NCBI GenBank assembly: GCA_009746045.1 | Contig: RPFO01000313.1 | Location: 524,044-588,043 of the forward strand | Reading direction: 5' to 3' | Source of the DNA: Mesostigma viride | Lineage: Eukaryota > Streptophyta > Mesostigmatophyceae > Mesostigmatales > Mesostigmataceae | Length of the DNA stretch: 64,000 bases | Shown here: positions 1 through 9,183 of the stretch, piece by piece | Layout: each line of letters opens with the position of its first letter | Position numbering within the stretch: position 1 is the first letter of the stretch | Notes under the pieces: generated by a model | What the model saw: only the letters and a program-made list of their open reading frames with translations | The model's database searches: none | Told to the model about the DNA's origin: nothing | Program-made: the position numbers and the translations under genes

Positions 1-404
1 CTTTGGCCAGTTTTTCTTGGCCAGGTGGCAGGAGCTACGTTGAGATATAAACCTGCCACTGTCTAGTTTTCTTGGCTCATGGCGTAGTGATTAACTAGAT
101 CTAGATTCTTTCTCTCACGCAATATGTGACCTAATAGCCCCGGCAGCCTTACGTAAGCTGCCGGCAATTAGAACGCCACATTGCGTCATTTGTTCAGACG
201 CAACATTTGCGTGGCGAAAAAATGCCGTCCGGGCCAAGGCCGCATGACACGCAAAAAAGGACAAAAACAAACCCACCTAGCTAAGGTCGGCCTCTTTTCT
301 TTTCCCGCCCACCCTCCCTGCGTGTTTGGGGGTAAGGCTAGCCTTTGCCAAGCAATAAGTGTTCCCATGAGCATCGGCGGCCGGGATGTGGCCTGCCTGT
401 CCAT
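1..404 (+). mobile_element. DIRS/PAT-like element, 3' terminal fragment (copy 0: A2-B2)
   Basis: Positions 1-304 match the last about 300 bp of the A repeat found at 2,421-2,855, 15,813-16,247, 18,570-19,009 and 23,399-23,834. Positions 330-398 match the B repeat that follows A at 16,273 and 23,860. The order A then B with no coding sequence between them is the right-hand end (A2-B2) of a split-direct-repeat element whose body lies upstream of the window. Similarity stops at about 398, close to where copy 1 also loses B2. The A repeat carries a short open frame in every copy, but it starts at TTG and looks non-coding. Confidence 0.8.
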
Positions 405-1862
405 GGAAGAACGCCTGTTGTTGCGCGCCTGGGCGAGGGATTTCCGAGGGCAAGGTACAGATTTGTCGCGAATGTTATCTGCTATCAGTGCTTTCTTCTA
501 TGAGCTCATCGTTCGAAGCTTTTTGTGTTCTTTTTGGGCAGTTTCCGCCAGCTAGCTCGCCATGGCTTGCCGTTGTGTTGTCGAATACCTGGCAGCTTTA
601 GATTGTTTTCGTTGATTTTGTGGTCAGGGCCGCTTCAGTCGCAGCCTATAGCTTCTCGGGAAGGTTTAAGGCATTTCATGAAACGTGTTCTGGCAAGGAT
701 GTTGTGCGTATGGACGCTTCTTGTTGTGTGAGAGTGACGCACCCTCTCTTCACAGCGGCATCACAGCGCTCATGCGCTGAAGGGCCGCCAATGGTTTCGT
801 TGCATTTTATCGTGCAGGGATGGAAGTGTTATGGTGATGATAATATGGAGATATTGCATTTGTGTGACTCCACGTAGATAGCTGCCACTAATAGTTTATT
901 TGAGCTTTCCCTTGTTATGATGATGTGACAAGACTACGATGTGCTGAGCCAACCATGGTTGACATGGTTGGCTGCATGCAAGCTATGCATACCATGATCC
1001 TACTTGGTTCCTTGCCCTCCATAGTCCTGCTTGTTGCCCATGCCGGTTAGGGCAGTTTAGGAAGTGTTATAGTGTTGATGTGCTTGGTTGGCATCAACCT
1101 TACACTCTAACATGGGAGAAACATAGAAAGTGCTGGTTCGGCATGTTAGTGCTACCATCATTATTGCTATGCACATAGATACAAACAAGGCTGGCCACGA
1201 TCGAGGGTGGTGAAGGCGTAAGAGGTGCGTGGCCACCCCATTGTACTTTCTAAACATATTCAGCATGGTTTTGGTGTCTCCTTGATTTTCTGCATGGTTT
1301 TGGTGCATGTTGGATGGCATATGAAGTGTCATTGTGCTTACCTGCTTACTTAGCGGTCCTTAGTTAGCGCCTTGTCAAGTGTCACATATGAAGCCCATGA
1401 ACCTGAGCAGTTCTTGTCACAATGACCCCCAACCTTGAGCATGCGTTGTTGTCAGCATGCAAGAACTAACTATATGTGCTTTGGTCAGTTTGCAGATGTC
1501 TTTGATGAAGGAGGTGCTAGTGTGGCTAAATGGTTACTAAAACCTCCTTGTAGCGTCTTCGTGGGTGGCCGTCTTGGAATGGTGGTAACTTAATCAGTTC
1601 TTGTCAGAATGGCGTCAAACCTTTAACATAGGAGGTACCATATGTGCAGAGGATGGTAGCATGTGGTTTGGCCAGTTTTCACATGGCTTGGATGGATAAA
1701 GATGTGTTAGTGTGGTTGAATAATAGCTAAAACCTCTGTGCAACTGCATGTGCAGGTTTTATGACGGGGAAATCACAGTCCTGGTCGATCAGACGAAGGA
1801 TAAATACCTCAAGTCTTGGGTCGTGTACGCGTAAAACCCCTTTTCAAGCTCCTGCACGCATT
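405..1862. other. Non-coding stretch, no gene seen
   Basis: No open frame here has recognisable similarity or convincing length. A diverged direct duplication is visible: 1,405-1,553 and 1,597-1,735 share the phrases CAGTTCTTGTCA, TTGGCCAG/TTGGTCAG, GCTAGTGTGG/TTAGTGTGG and TAAAACCTC in the same order. Otherwise it is plain intergenic or old repeat sequence. Confidence 0.5.
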
Positions 1863-2280
1863 CGGGGTTCTTTGAACGGAGTTTCTTCTATACGTGAATG
1901 CGGGAACAAGAGGCCGCTGGATGAGCGGCTTATAGGTCGTAGTGTTTTCTCGTAGCTGTTTGGCTAGAGCTTTTGTGATTAGTAGATGCAATATAGTGCA
2001 TGGTTGAAAAATGAATTAAATAAAATGTGCGTTCCGCGCTTGGGTTGATTATACCCGGGCGGAACGGGGCGTGAGGTGCAGTGCCCCTGAAAAGAACAAA
2101 CTACGCATTATTTAATACTAGCCGTGCAGATTCGGGATATTCTACCCCCGGTCTGTACGGTTAGCGTCTTACTAGCATCACTGAACATAAGGGTTTAATG
2201 ACGTCAGTTAGCTAGGGATAAGGGAGGTTTTGCGACTAAAAGCCGCTCTGGCTAGTTTTGTCGGCCTCTTTCTTTGCTCC
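1863..2280 (+). repeat. Element X left repeat A1'
   Basis: This 418-bp segment is repeated almost exactly at 17,168-17,583; a 2-bp deletion in the Tyr-rich-looking GGTCTGTACGG stretch is the clearest difference. Unlike the second copy it is not flanked by the B' repeat, so it is the left (A1) repeat of a split-direct-repeat element. It contains a GTTCCGC...GCGGAAC hairpin and ends in a pyrimidine stretch similar to the end of the DIRS A repeat, which suggests the two families are related. Confidence 0.75.
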
Positions 2281-2420
2281 TTGTCGTTGCGGCGGCAGCC
2301 GCAGCTATGGGTGCTGCGGAGCAAAATCCCAAAAGCACTGGTTGCACCGGCCACTTGGCCAGTGGTGAGACTTCCAGTTGTTAACCGGCCAGGCGTAGTT
2401 CCTCGCCCGGTTAACTAAAA
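2281..2420 (+). mobile_element. Element X internal sequence, left part
   Basis: This short stretch follows A1' and precedes the DIRS copy 1 left repeat. It contains several imperfect GC-rich hairpins, including TGGCCAGTGG/CCGGCCA-type pairs, and no credible coding frame. The interpretation as X interior interrupted by DIRS copy 1 rests on A1' to its left and B1'-A2'-B2' at 17,039-17,742. Confidence 0.5.
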
Positions 2421-2855
2421 GAATCGTGGTTCTCTGAACATAGTTTCTTTATAGTGAGATGGAAGGGTAGCCGCTATAGCTAGGTTATTGGGTTCACGTG
2501 ACATACCTTTTGAGGCCGGTGCGGCCTGATCCGGATCAGTCGTGGCCAAGGCTTTGGCCAGTTTTTCTTGGCCAGGTGGCAGGAGCTACGTTGAGATATA
2601 AACCTGCCACTGTCTAGGTTTCTTGGCTCATGGCGTAGTGATTAACTAGATCTAGATTCTTTCTCTCACGCAATATGTGACCTAATAGCCCCGGCAGCCT
2701 TACGTAAGCTGCCGGCAATTAGAACGCCACATTGCGTCATTTGTTCAGACGCAACATTTGCGTGGCAAAAAAATGCCGTCCGGGCCAAGGCCGCATGACA
2801 CGCAAAAAAGGACAAAAACAAACCCACCTAGCTAAGGTCGGCCTCTTTTCTTTTC
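2421..2855 (+). repeat. DIRS copy 1 repeat A1
   Basis: This 435-bp repeat is also present at 15,813-16,247, 18,570-19,009 and 23,399-23,834. It is unusually rich in short palindromes: a GATCCGGATC core, GGCCAAAG/CTTTGGCC, CCGGCAGC...GCTGCCGG around TTACGTAA, and CGCCAC...GTGGCG. It ends where the 5' leader of gag begins. Confidence 0.88.
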
Positions 2856-2942
2856 ACGAGGGCGGCGACAGCAAGCCAGGGGAAACGAACCTCTGGTTTG
2901 ACGAACCTGTACTGTCGGAGCCATTTTTGGCCCTGAGCAGCA

Positions 2943-3582
2943 ATGCCGAAGGGGCGCAAAGCTACAGGAGGGCAGGCAGCGCGCGGGGAGGACGGGACGC
3001 CCACACCGCGGGCTGCTGCCGCCAGTCACGCGCCAGTCGCCTTCAGCGCCAAAAAGAAGCAGCTCGCCACTCTGCTCGCCAAGTGCATCAGCCCCGCAGA
3101 GGCGGTGGGGGCAGTCGAGCAGGTCTTCGGTGCCGAGGACTGGGTGACGGACGCCAGCTCGTGGAGCTCGAGCCAGCTGAAGTCTGTCGTGCAGTTGCTG
3201 GCCGATCACGTTGATGTTGGCGACGTGTTGGACGCACGTGACCCAAACGGAACGTTGGTGGCAAAACTGCTGGCCGTGGCAGATCTCGCGGCGGACGAGG
3301 AGGAGGATCAGGCGCTGCCACCAACGACACCTGCGCAGCGAAAAATGGCCAAGCCGAAAGGCGCGGCCAAGGTTTCGGCAGGTGGGGGGGCTGTCGGAAA
3401 GGAAATGAGGGCGAGGTTGGCGACATTCGTTGGGGCACCTCCGGAAACCGAAAATCAGGACGACGAGGAGGACGAGGAGGGGGAGGTCGCAGCCGAGAAA
3501 TTCATGCAAGGTTTGAAGGCAGCGCTGGGAGGAATGGAGGGGGCGGGAAGCCACTTCAAGGCCTCGAAAGGGGTGGCGCTGC
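2943..3582 (+). pseudogene. DIRS copy 1 gag, 5' part (split by Copia-like insertion)
   Basis: The ATG at 2,943 opens a frame that reads basic and Ala-rich at the N-terminus (MPKGRK...), then a helical region, then an Asp/Glu-rich patch (DDEEDEEGE). No named domain is recognised; its position between A1 and pol makes it the Gag-like ORF of the DIRS element. The frame runs into the Copia-like LTR at 3,583 and continues after it at 12,070. Copy 2 (19,097 onward) shows the uninterrupted sequence, where Val-Ala-Leu is followed directly by Pro-Ser-Arg. The gene is therefore disrupted by insertion rather than by point decay. Confidence 0.75.
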
Positions 3583-4039
3583 AGTTAGATGAGATGCTTA
3601 GGCTGACACACGGATTTCCGGCCTGCGCGCCGCGTATTGCCTACCGCGGCTGAGCGGGACACCTCAGTACAGTACGGCAGGGTGTACGGTACTGAGGTGT
3701 CATGTGGACCGATGTGCGGTTAGTGCCAGACTGTGCCTAGACTCTAGCTCGACCCGCCAGACCCGGGTTATCCGGTTCTGGACGGGCCGAGTGTAGTTGA
3801 TGCTAGTGACGTGGTCGCATGGCATTGCAGTGTACAGTTGTCCACTGGTGAGGTGCTGCAGGTAGCACCGCCATAGGCATATAGGCGTAGCACTGGGGAG
3901 TGCCGCAGCACCCGAGTTTGCCCAGACGTTCCATTCTGAGCCCTCAGCTTCCATTGCTCTCTCATTGTATTATTGTAATACAATCATCATTCGCTCTCAG
4001 CTTTCGCAGTTGTTCGTCGTCCCTAGTCTCCATCCAACT
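3583..4039 (+). repeat. Copia-like 5' LTR
   Basis: This 457-bp repeat starts AGTTAGATGAG and ends CATCCAACT, so the outermost bases form a short imperfect inverted repeat. It contains a long palindrome around 3,660-3,705 (ACACCTCAGTAC...GTACTGAGGTGT). The first base after it starts the likely primer-binding site TGGACTGAAAAG (4,040-4,051). Differences from the right LTR cluster near the 3' end (ATTGTAAT vs ATTACTAAT, TTTCGCAG vs TTCAGCAG, GTCCCT vs GTTCCT). Confidence 0.92.
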
Positions 4040-4084
4040 TGGACTGAAAAGTTCGATATTTTTTTTACAAGCAAAAAAAAAGAT

Positions 4085-4372
4085 ATGGCTTCCAACAACG
4101 GCAACAACGGCAACAACAACAAGGGGAAGGCGCCTGCCAGGCGCACCTCACCCCGCCTTTCGCCGGAGGGCACGCCCTCCACCAACGATGCGAGGGTGAC
4201 GCCCAACGTCACCTTCCGCACGGTGGTCGCTGACCAACCCAGGCGTCGGGGCCCGCAGGTGGGGCCCGGCGCCCGGGGATGGCGAGCGGTCGGCCGTTTG
4301 CCACTGGCGGTTCGTCCGCCATGGCACCTGGGGGGCAGGTCCCCCGGGCACGAATTCCCCCGTCGCAGGTGA
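4085..4372 (+). pseudogene. Copia-like Gag, N-terminal fragment
   Basis: The ATG at 4,085 begins an Asn/Gly-rich N-terminus (MASNNGNNGN) followed by Arg/Pro-rich sequence, and the frame closes at 4,372. Sensible sequence continues in other frames (4,279-4,518, then around 4,500-4,615 with an MDIDRYGEH-like stretch) before the long Gag frame from 4,890. I read this as the start of Gag broken by several indels. An alternative is a separate short leader ORF. Nothing here identifies a domain. Confidence 0.4.
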
Positions 4373-4889
4373 CGGGGGTCGTGAGCGGAGTGATTCCTCG
4401 AGGAGGATGGCGAGGTGCAGCCTGCGAGGCCTCGGCCTTCGCTCGAGCTTTCGTCGCAGACACCTGCGACGTCTGGCAACCTTTCCGTGGGCCGACAGAT
4501 GGCCACCATGGACATTGACCGGTATGGGGAACATGTTCCGCCCCCGGTCGCGTTCGGGCGCCCACCCCATTTTCTCCCCTTGGGGAGGACGACATCCCGG
4601 CGTTCATTTCGGTGAACGGCCGGATCTACGTCAACGTTTTCAGTGCTTCCAGATGAGGAGATACACGCGATAGAGGTTCATCGGGTGCAACGCTGATCGA
4701 GGGGCGTTTAGGATGCAGTCCCCTGGTTCAGGTGGCGGTTTGGCTGTACTGTTTCGCCAATCGGCCGAGGCACAACCCGGCACTGTTGATCAGTGGGCGT
4801 CCAGGCAGCGCCAGAGAGAGGCGCTGCGCGTGGTCGCCAGACAGAGATCGCGCTGACTCCGTTGGGGCCGTGGCCCCAAGTCACGCCAG

Positions 4890-6485
4890 TTGGCTGGGGC
4901 CCGGATAGGCGTGAGGCGGCTGCGATGCCGCCTGCGACGGCGCGGGGCGGCAGACGCCCCCAACACGCCCATGGGTGGTGAAGCCACCCAGGACCCTCTG
5001 GCAGGTCAGAGGGTCCAACCTCAGCCGCAGGCTCCCCCGCCCAGCGTGGGGGGCCAGGTGGCTGAGGAGGCCACCGGGGTCGCAGGGACCCCGGCGGCGA
5101 CACAAGCGCCCGGGGTCGCAGGGACCCCGGCAGCGACGCCGGCGCCTCCGGCGCTGGCGGGGGATGCAGCCCCCATGGAGGGTGTCACGGGCACCTCCAG
5201 CGGCTCTGGGGGGCAGGCCCCCTCTAGCCGCAACAAGGACAAGTCCCTGGCAGGGCCGGAGGGGCCTCAGGGTCCCACCGCAGCTGGGCAGCAACCAGCA
5301 CTGCTGGAGGGCGACCTGCAAGGTCGCGACTTCATCACCCTGGGTGATGAGGCCGTGTGGCGTGCCATACAGACAGCCACAGCCTCCTTCCGTGGGCTGG
5401 CCGACAGGAGCCAGCAGATGCACGTCGCGGAGGCGGGCAGCCTGGTGTGTGCAATCATCACGCACATCCTGGGCCTGCCCAACCTCCAAGCGGGCACACG
5501 CAGGGTGTGCGACGACCTGCTGCCTGCCCTGCAGGCTCTCCTCTCAGGGAGGAGGGTGCAGGGCAGCAGGGTGCGTCTGGTGCGTCTGGAGCTCCTGCAC
5601 AACGCCATCCTGAGAGGGGCGGGTAGGTGGCTGCCTACCTGGCTGCATCATGATCTTACTAACCCTACTGACGATGAAGTGTCCCTCTCTCCCACCTTCC
5701 ATGATTGGGAGGAGGCCCGCAGCAGGAGGCGGGAAGTGACACACACTCACACCCCCACCCAGCCCACCCCTATGTTGTCTAACCCTCCTACACAGCCCAT
5801 GTTTGCCCATCCTGCTCAGCTCACTCAAGTAGCACTTCCCTCTCAGCAGGTCTCTCCTGTGAATGCTGCAGCAGCAACACCATCTTCTCCCTCTCCCCCT
5901 GCATCCCCCTCTAGGTTGCCCACTTACAATGAAAACCGTCCTGTGGATAGGATTAATGTCAGGGGGCTGCCTGAGGGGTATACTAGGGAGCAGGGGAATC
6001 ATGCACTTCTCTCTCTGCAGCTGGCTAGGGAGGAACTGAATGTCAAGAATTGGTTTGGATCTCTCATGCAGGGGGATTTCTACCATCAGTCCTCTTCTCA
6101 GATTCAGAATCTCATTCTTGTCTTCCAGCGTAGGTATCCCAAGTGGCAGGACACGCAGGCTAGGGCAGTTTGGGAGGCTTTCATGAAGGAGCTAACTGAC
6201 CTCCTCTCCACCCCCTCATCTGTGGACATATATGGGGCATTCAGGTGGGTAGAGGAATACAGGGTCACATCAGTGGACTATGTGGCTGAGACAAAGAAAT
6301 ATGAGCTAGCCATCAAAGCACGTCCTGATGTCCAGCAGCTAGATCACAAGTTCTTGCTGCGTTCTTCCTTGAGAAACTCAAACTTGACAAAAACACCTAC
6401 GCTATGCTTGCACAGGAATGGCAAAGTACTGGGAGGACATGAAGGAGGCATTGGATTATATCAAGCTGGCCTTGGCTCCCCTTAG
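4890..6485 (+). pseudogene. Copia-like Gag, main body
   Basis: A 531-codon frame with a Pro/Ala/Gly-rich N-terminal third, a helical middle and a C-terminal part that reads like retrotransposon Gag (WRAIQTATASF, NRPVDRINVRG, PKWQDTQARAVWEAF, RWVEEYRVTSVDYV). Around 6,360 the Gag-like reading moves to another frame (FLEKLKLDKNTYAMLAQEW). At about 6,415 it moves again into the frame starting at 6,418 (KYWEDMKEALDY). So Gag and its zinc-knuckle tail, normally one protein, are separated here by two small frame lesions. The function would be capsid formation; I infer this from position and composition. Confidence 0.6.
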
Positions 6486-6732
6486 CCAGGGGGCCATGGG
6501 CACCTCTGTAAAGAGGGTCAGGGGGGAAGAGAGGGAGGAGGAGGATAGGGAGAGGGAAGACAGGAGCAAGAGACCTGTCACTATGGCAGAAGTCAAGTCC
6601 CTGCTGGGACAAATGTTTAAGGGCAAGGGCAAGGGCAAGGGCAAGGGCAAGGGCAGGGGCTGGGGCAAGGGCAAGGGTAAGGGGCAGTCTCCCTCCAAGG
6701 GGGGCAGCTCCAGCAACAACAACAACAACAGC

Positions 6733-6797
<65 letters not shown>

Positions 6798-8073
6798 GAA
6801 GCAGGACAAGGAGGACAAGTCTTCTCAGCGGTGCACCCGCTGTGGCATGAAGTACCACCTGCGGCCCACCTGCCGCAAGAACGTGGACGAGCTGGGGCAT
6901 TTGGACGTCCTGTGCCACAAGTGCCACGGGCCGCCCCACGGTGACCCCAAGGACTGCAAGCGGCCTCCTTACGGCAAGAAGTGTGAGTCTCCCTCTCATG
7001 CTGGCTTGAGTGTGCCTGCTTCACCTCTTTCATCTGCATGCCCCACTGTCAGAGCAGTGAGCAGTTCTGGAAAGGTGCTACAGCTGGTTTCAGAAGATTA
7101 TGTCTCTAAACCAACCTTCACATCTATGGTTCCCAAGGTGTGCAGAGTGTCCCCAGCAGAGGATGCTCAGATCAGTTTTCAGGAGCTTGCTTTGCAGTTG
7201 CATTTCCTTTATGGGCATGAAGTGAGTGCAGAGGTGGTGGCAGCAGCAATAGGGGGGGCAGCACTCAGACGTGCATGCCAGGTGGTCAGATCCCACTGCC
7301 AGCATTGTCAGTTCAATGCACCCAAACCCCCTAAGTGGCATGTAGCTACCCCACCTAAGAGCAAGGGCAGGGTGGTAGGAGATGTCTTTCATATCAAAGG
7401 ACAATCTTACTTGGCACTTAAAGATGCATGGTCAAGGTACACAACCATTGAACCATTACCTGGAATGGACAAGACACAGTTGCTCAGGGCTCTCTTGATT
7501 GCTCAGGCCAGGTACTACCCTGTGGAGGCATTGTTACTGGATCAGCAGTTCACGTGTCTTGCCAATGAACCAGGGTGTGAGGCTATTGATCTGGCTGGGC
7601 TAGAAGATCATGAGAGGCAAGGCATTATTGAAAGGGCCATCAGGTCCATTAAAACCCTTGTAGCCAAAGAAGATGGCAATCTGCTGGCTGACAGTGGGTC
7701 ATATGCTGACAGAGCTCTGTGGTCCACCAGGTTGTGCCAAGTCCTCAACAGGAGGCCACTCATGAAAACCCCACAAGGGGTGGTCATTACACCAGATGGA
7801 TTGCATGCAGGCATTTATCCACCTGAGGTACTAGCCCTATACAACGCACAGCGAGCACAGACAGCTAGCAGGTTAGCTGTCAAGGATGCAAAGCATCCAC
7901 GTCCCACCTTCAGAGAAGGGGATCAGGTCCTATTCTACAAGGAGTCGGGACTAGGCAAGGTGGGTACCTGGCATGGGCCAGCCACCATCCTAAAGTTTAA
8001 CACCACTGGCAGGACAGTGTTAGTTAAACACAATGACACGGGAAAATTCACAGGTGTTCACCTCACAGGATGA
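6418..8073 (+). CDS. Copia-like Gag tail with zinc knuckles plus integrase
   Basis: This 551-codon frame starts with the end of Gag. It then has a Lys-Gly hexanucleotide array (6,622-6,665), a run of about 27 Asn broken by one Ser (6,714-6,796) and two Cys/His clusters (CTRCGMKYHLRPTC; CHKCHGPPHGDPKDC). The rest is integrase: an HHCC head (LHFLYGHEV ... HCQHC), then a catalytic core with Asp in VGDVFHI, Asp in LLLDQQF and Glu in GIIERAIRSIK, and a C-terminal region with NRRPLMKTP. The product inserts element cDNA. No protease motif occurs upstream of this integrase. The stop overlaps the next start (ATGA at 8,070). Confidence 0.8.
6622..6797 (+). repeat. Hexanucleotide and AAC microsatellites inside coding sequence
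   Basis: An AAGGGC array (6,622-6,665, with interruptions) encodes Lys-Gly repeats. A nearly pure AAC array (6,711-6,797) encodes poly-Asn. Both keep the frame. They lie between the Gag body and the zinc knuckles. Confidence 0.9.
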
Positions 8074-9122
8074 AATTGTATTTTCCAACTGTGTCAGACG
8101 TGGCAGAGGAGGAAGAGCTGTTGGCCGACAGCCCTGTACAGTTGCCTGGCATCCCAGCGTTGCCCAGTGAGTGGTTGTTTGGAACACCCACTGGTGAGTG
8201 TGAGAGCCACACCCACTGTGACACCCAGGTCACCCTTGATGATTGCAGGCAGTCACTGCAGGCTTGGCCCCCTGCAGCAGAGGGTCACATTGGCAAAACA
8301 GGTGATCAGCAACCTATCACCTCTTCAAGTGTGAACATAGCTCAGCCACTAGCTGCACCTTCCAAACGCAGCCTAGCAGACGCTGTTCGCATTTTACAAG
8401 CAGCTCATAGAGCCAAAGCTCAAACTGCTGCAGGATCAGCTAAGGTGGGGAAGGTTGGGCAGAATGACAATAGCCCATTTATGGTTGCAGTGGACACACA
8501 AGCCCAGGTCAGCATTATCAGTGCCCTGGCTGTGCCCCATTTGCCTTTGGAACCTTCACCCTGGCACCATGTGGCTGATTTCTCAGGGCAGTCATCCCTC
8601 AAGGTATTAGGTCAGGTCATGTTGACTATACTCGGTATCCCCACTCCTTTTCAGGTCTTGGAAGGTTATAAAGGGAATGCTTTGTTGGGGGATCCTTTTC
8701 TCTGTTACCCTGGTGTCCTCATCTCCAGTGATAGACTATCCATCCAGGACATGGGTGGTGTTGATCTGAATCATTTCAAAATTTCTCTTGAAAAACTTCT
8801 TAACACCAACATTGCTTCTGTAAAATTTGCTACACCCAAGTATGCCCCAGGGCAAGAACCCTGTGTGGCAGACTTGGTTCACAACCAAAAACTTCATCCC
8901 AACTCATTTGGATTGGGCAAGCATGATGTGGCTAAAATGTCTCCTCTTTCTTATGAACAGATAGAGCAAGACTGTCGCACACACATAGGATTCCTAAAAT
9001 GGGTGGAGGCCTTTAACAAGGCCAGGGAAGAATGGGTAGTGCCAGATCCTCTTAGTCCTTCTCATACTCCCCTGTCACACCTATTGACAAAAAGCCTGCA
9101 GGGTGCAAGCACTTGCGCCTGA
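8070..9122 (+). CDS. Copia-like retropepsin-like protease ORF, C-terminal end runs towards RT
   Basis: This frame overlaps the integrase stop by ATGA, compatible with reinitiation. About 140 residues of linker precede an aspartic-protease signature: VDTQAQVSII (Asp at residue 142, DTxA form), then a flap-like region and ALLGDPFL, matching the I/L-L-G-x-x-F-L of retropepsins. The segment after it resembles the spacer before Copia RT. Its end (from about 9,070) leaves the RT-like frame: the neighbouring frame reads KKPAGCKHLRLKFVCKHKP, the usual RT entry, and stops at 9,187. In Ty1/Copia elements protease precedes integrase, so this order is unusual. The protease call rests on two motifs. Confidence 0.65.
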   Translation: MKLYFPTVSDVAEEEELLADSPVQLPGIPALPSEWLFGTPTGECESHTHCDTQVTLDDCRQSLQAWPPAAEGHIGKTGDQQPITSSSVNIAQPLAAPSKRSLADAVRILQAAHRAKAQTAAGSAKVGKVGQNDNSPFMVAVDTQAQVSIISALAVPHLPLEPSPWHHVADFSGQSSLKVLGQVMLTILGIPTPFQVLEGYKGNALLGDPFLCYPGVLISSDRLSIQDMGGVDLNHFKISLEKLLNTNIASVKFATPKYAPGQEPCVADLVHNQKLHPNSFGLGKHDVAKMSPLSYEQIEQDCRTHIGFLKWVEAFNKAREEWVVPDPLSPSHTPLSHLLTKSLQGASTCA

Positions 9123-9183
9123 AGTTTGTGTGTAAACATAAGCCAGCAGCAGATGGGTCAGTCATTTTCATGCTAGACCTTGT

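Noticed and set aside
181-303. Short open frame repeated in every A repeat (181, 2,732, 16,124, 18,886, 23,711), reading RHLFRRNICVAKKC
   Set aside because: It begins at TTG, has no ATG or similarity, and its conservation follows from the near identity of the repeats.
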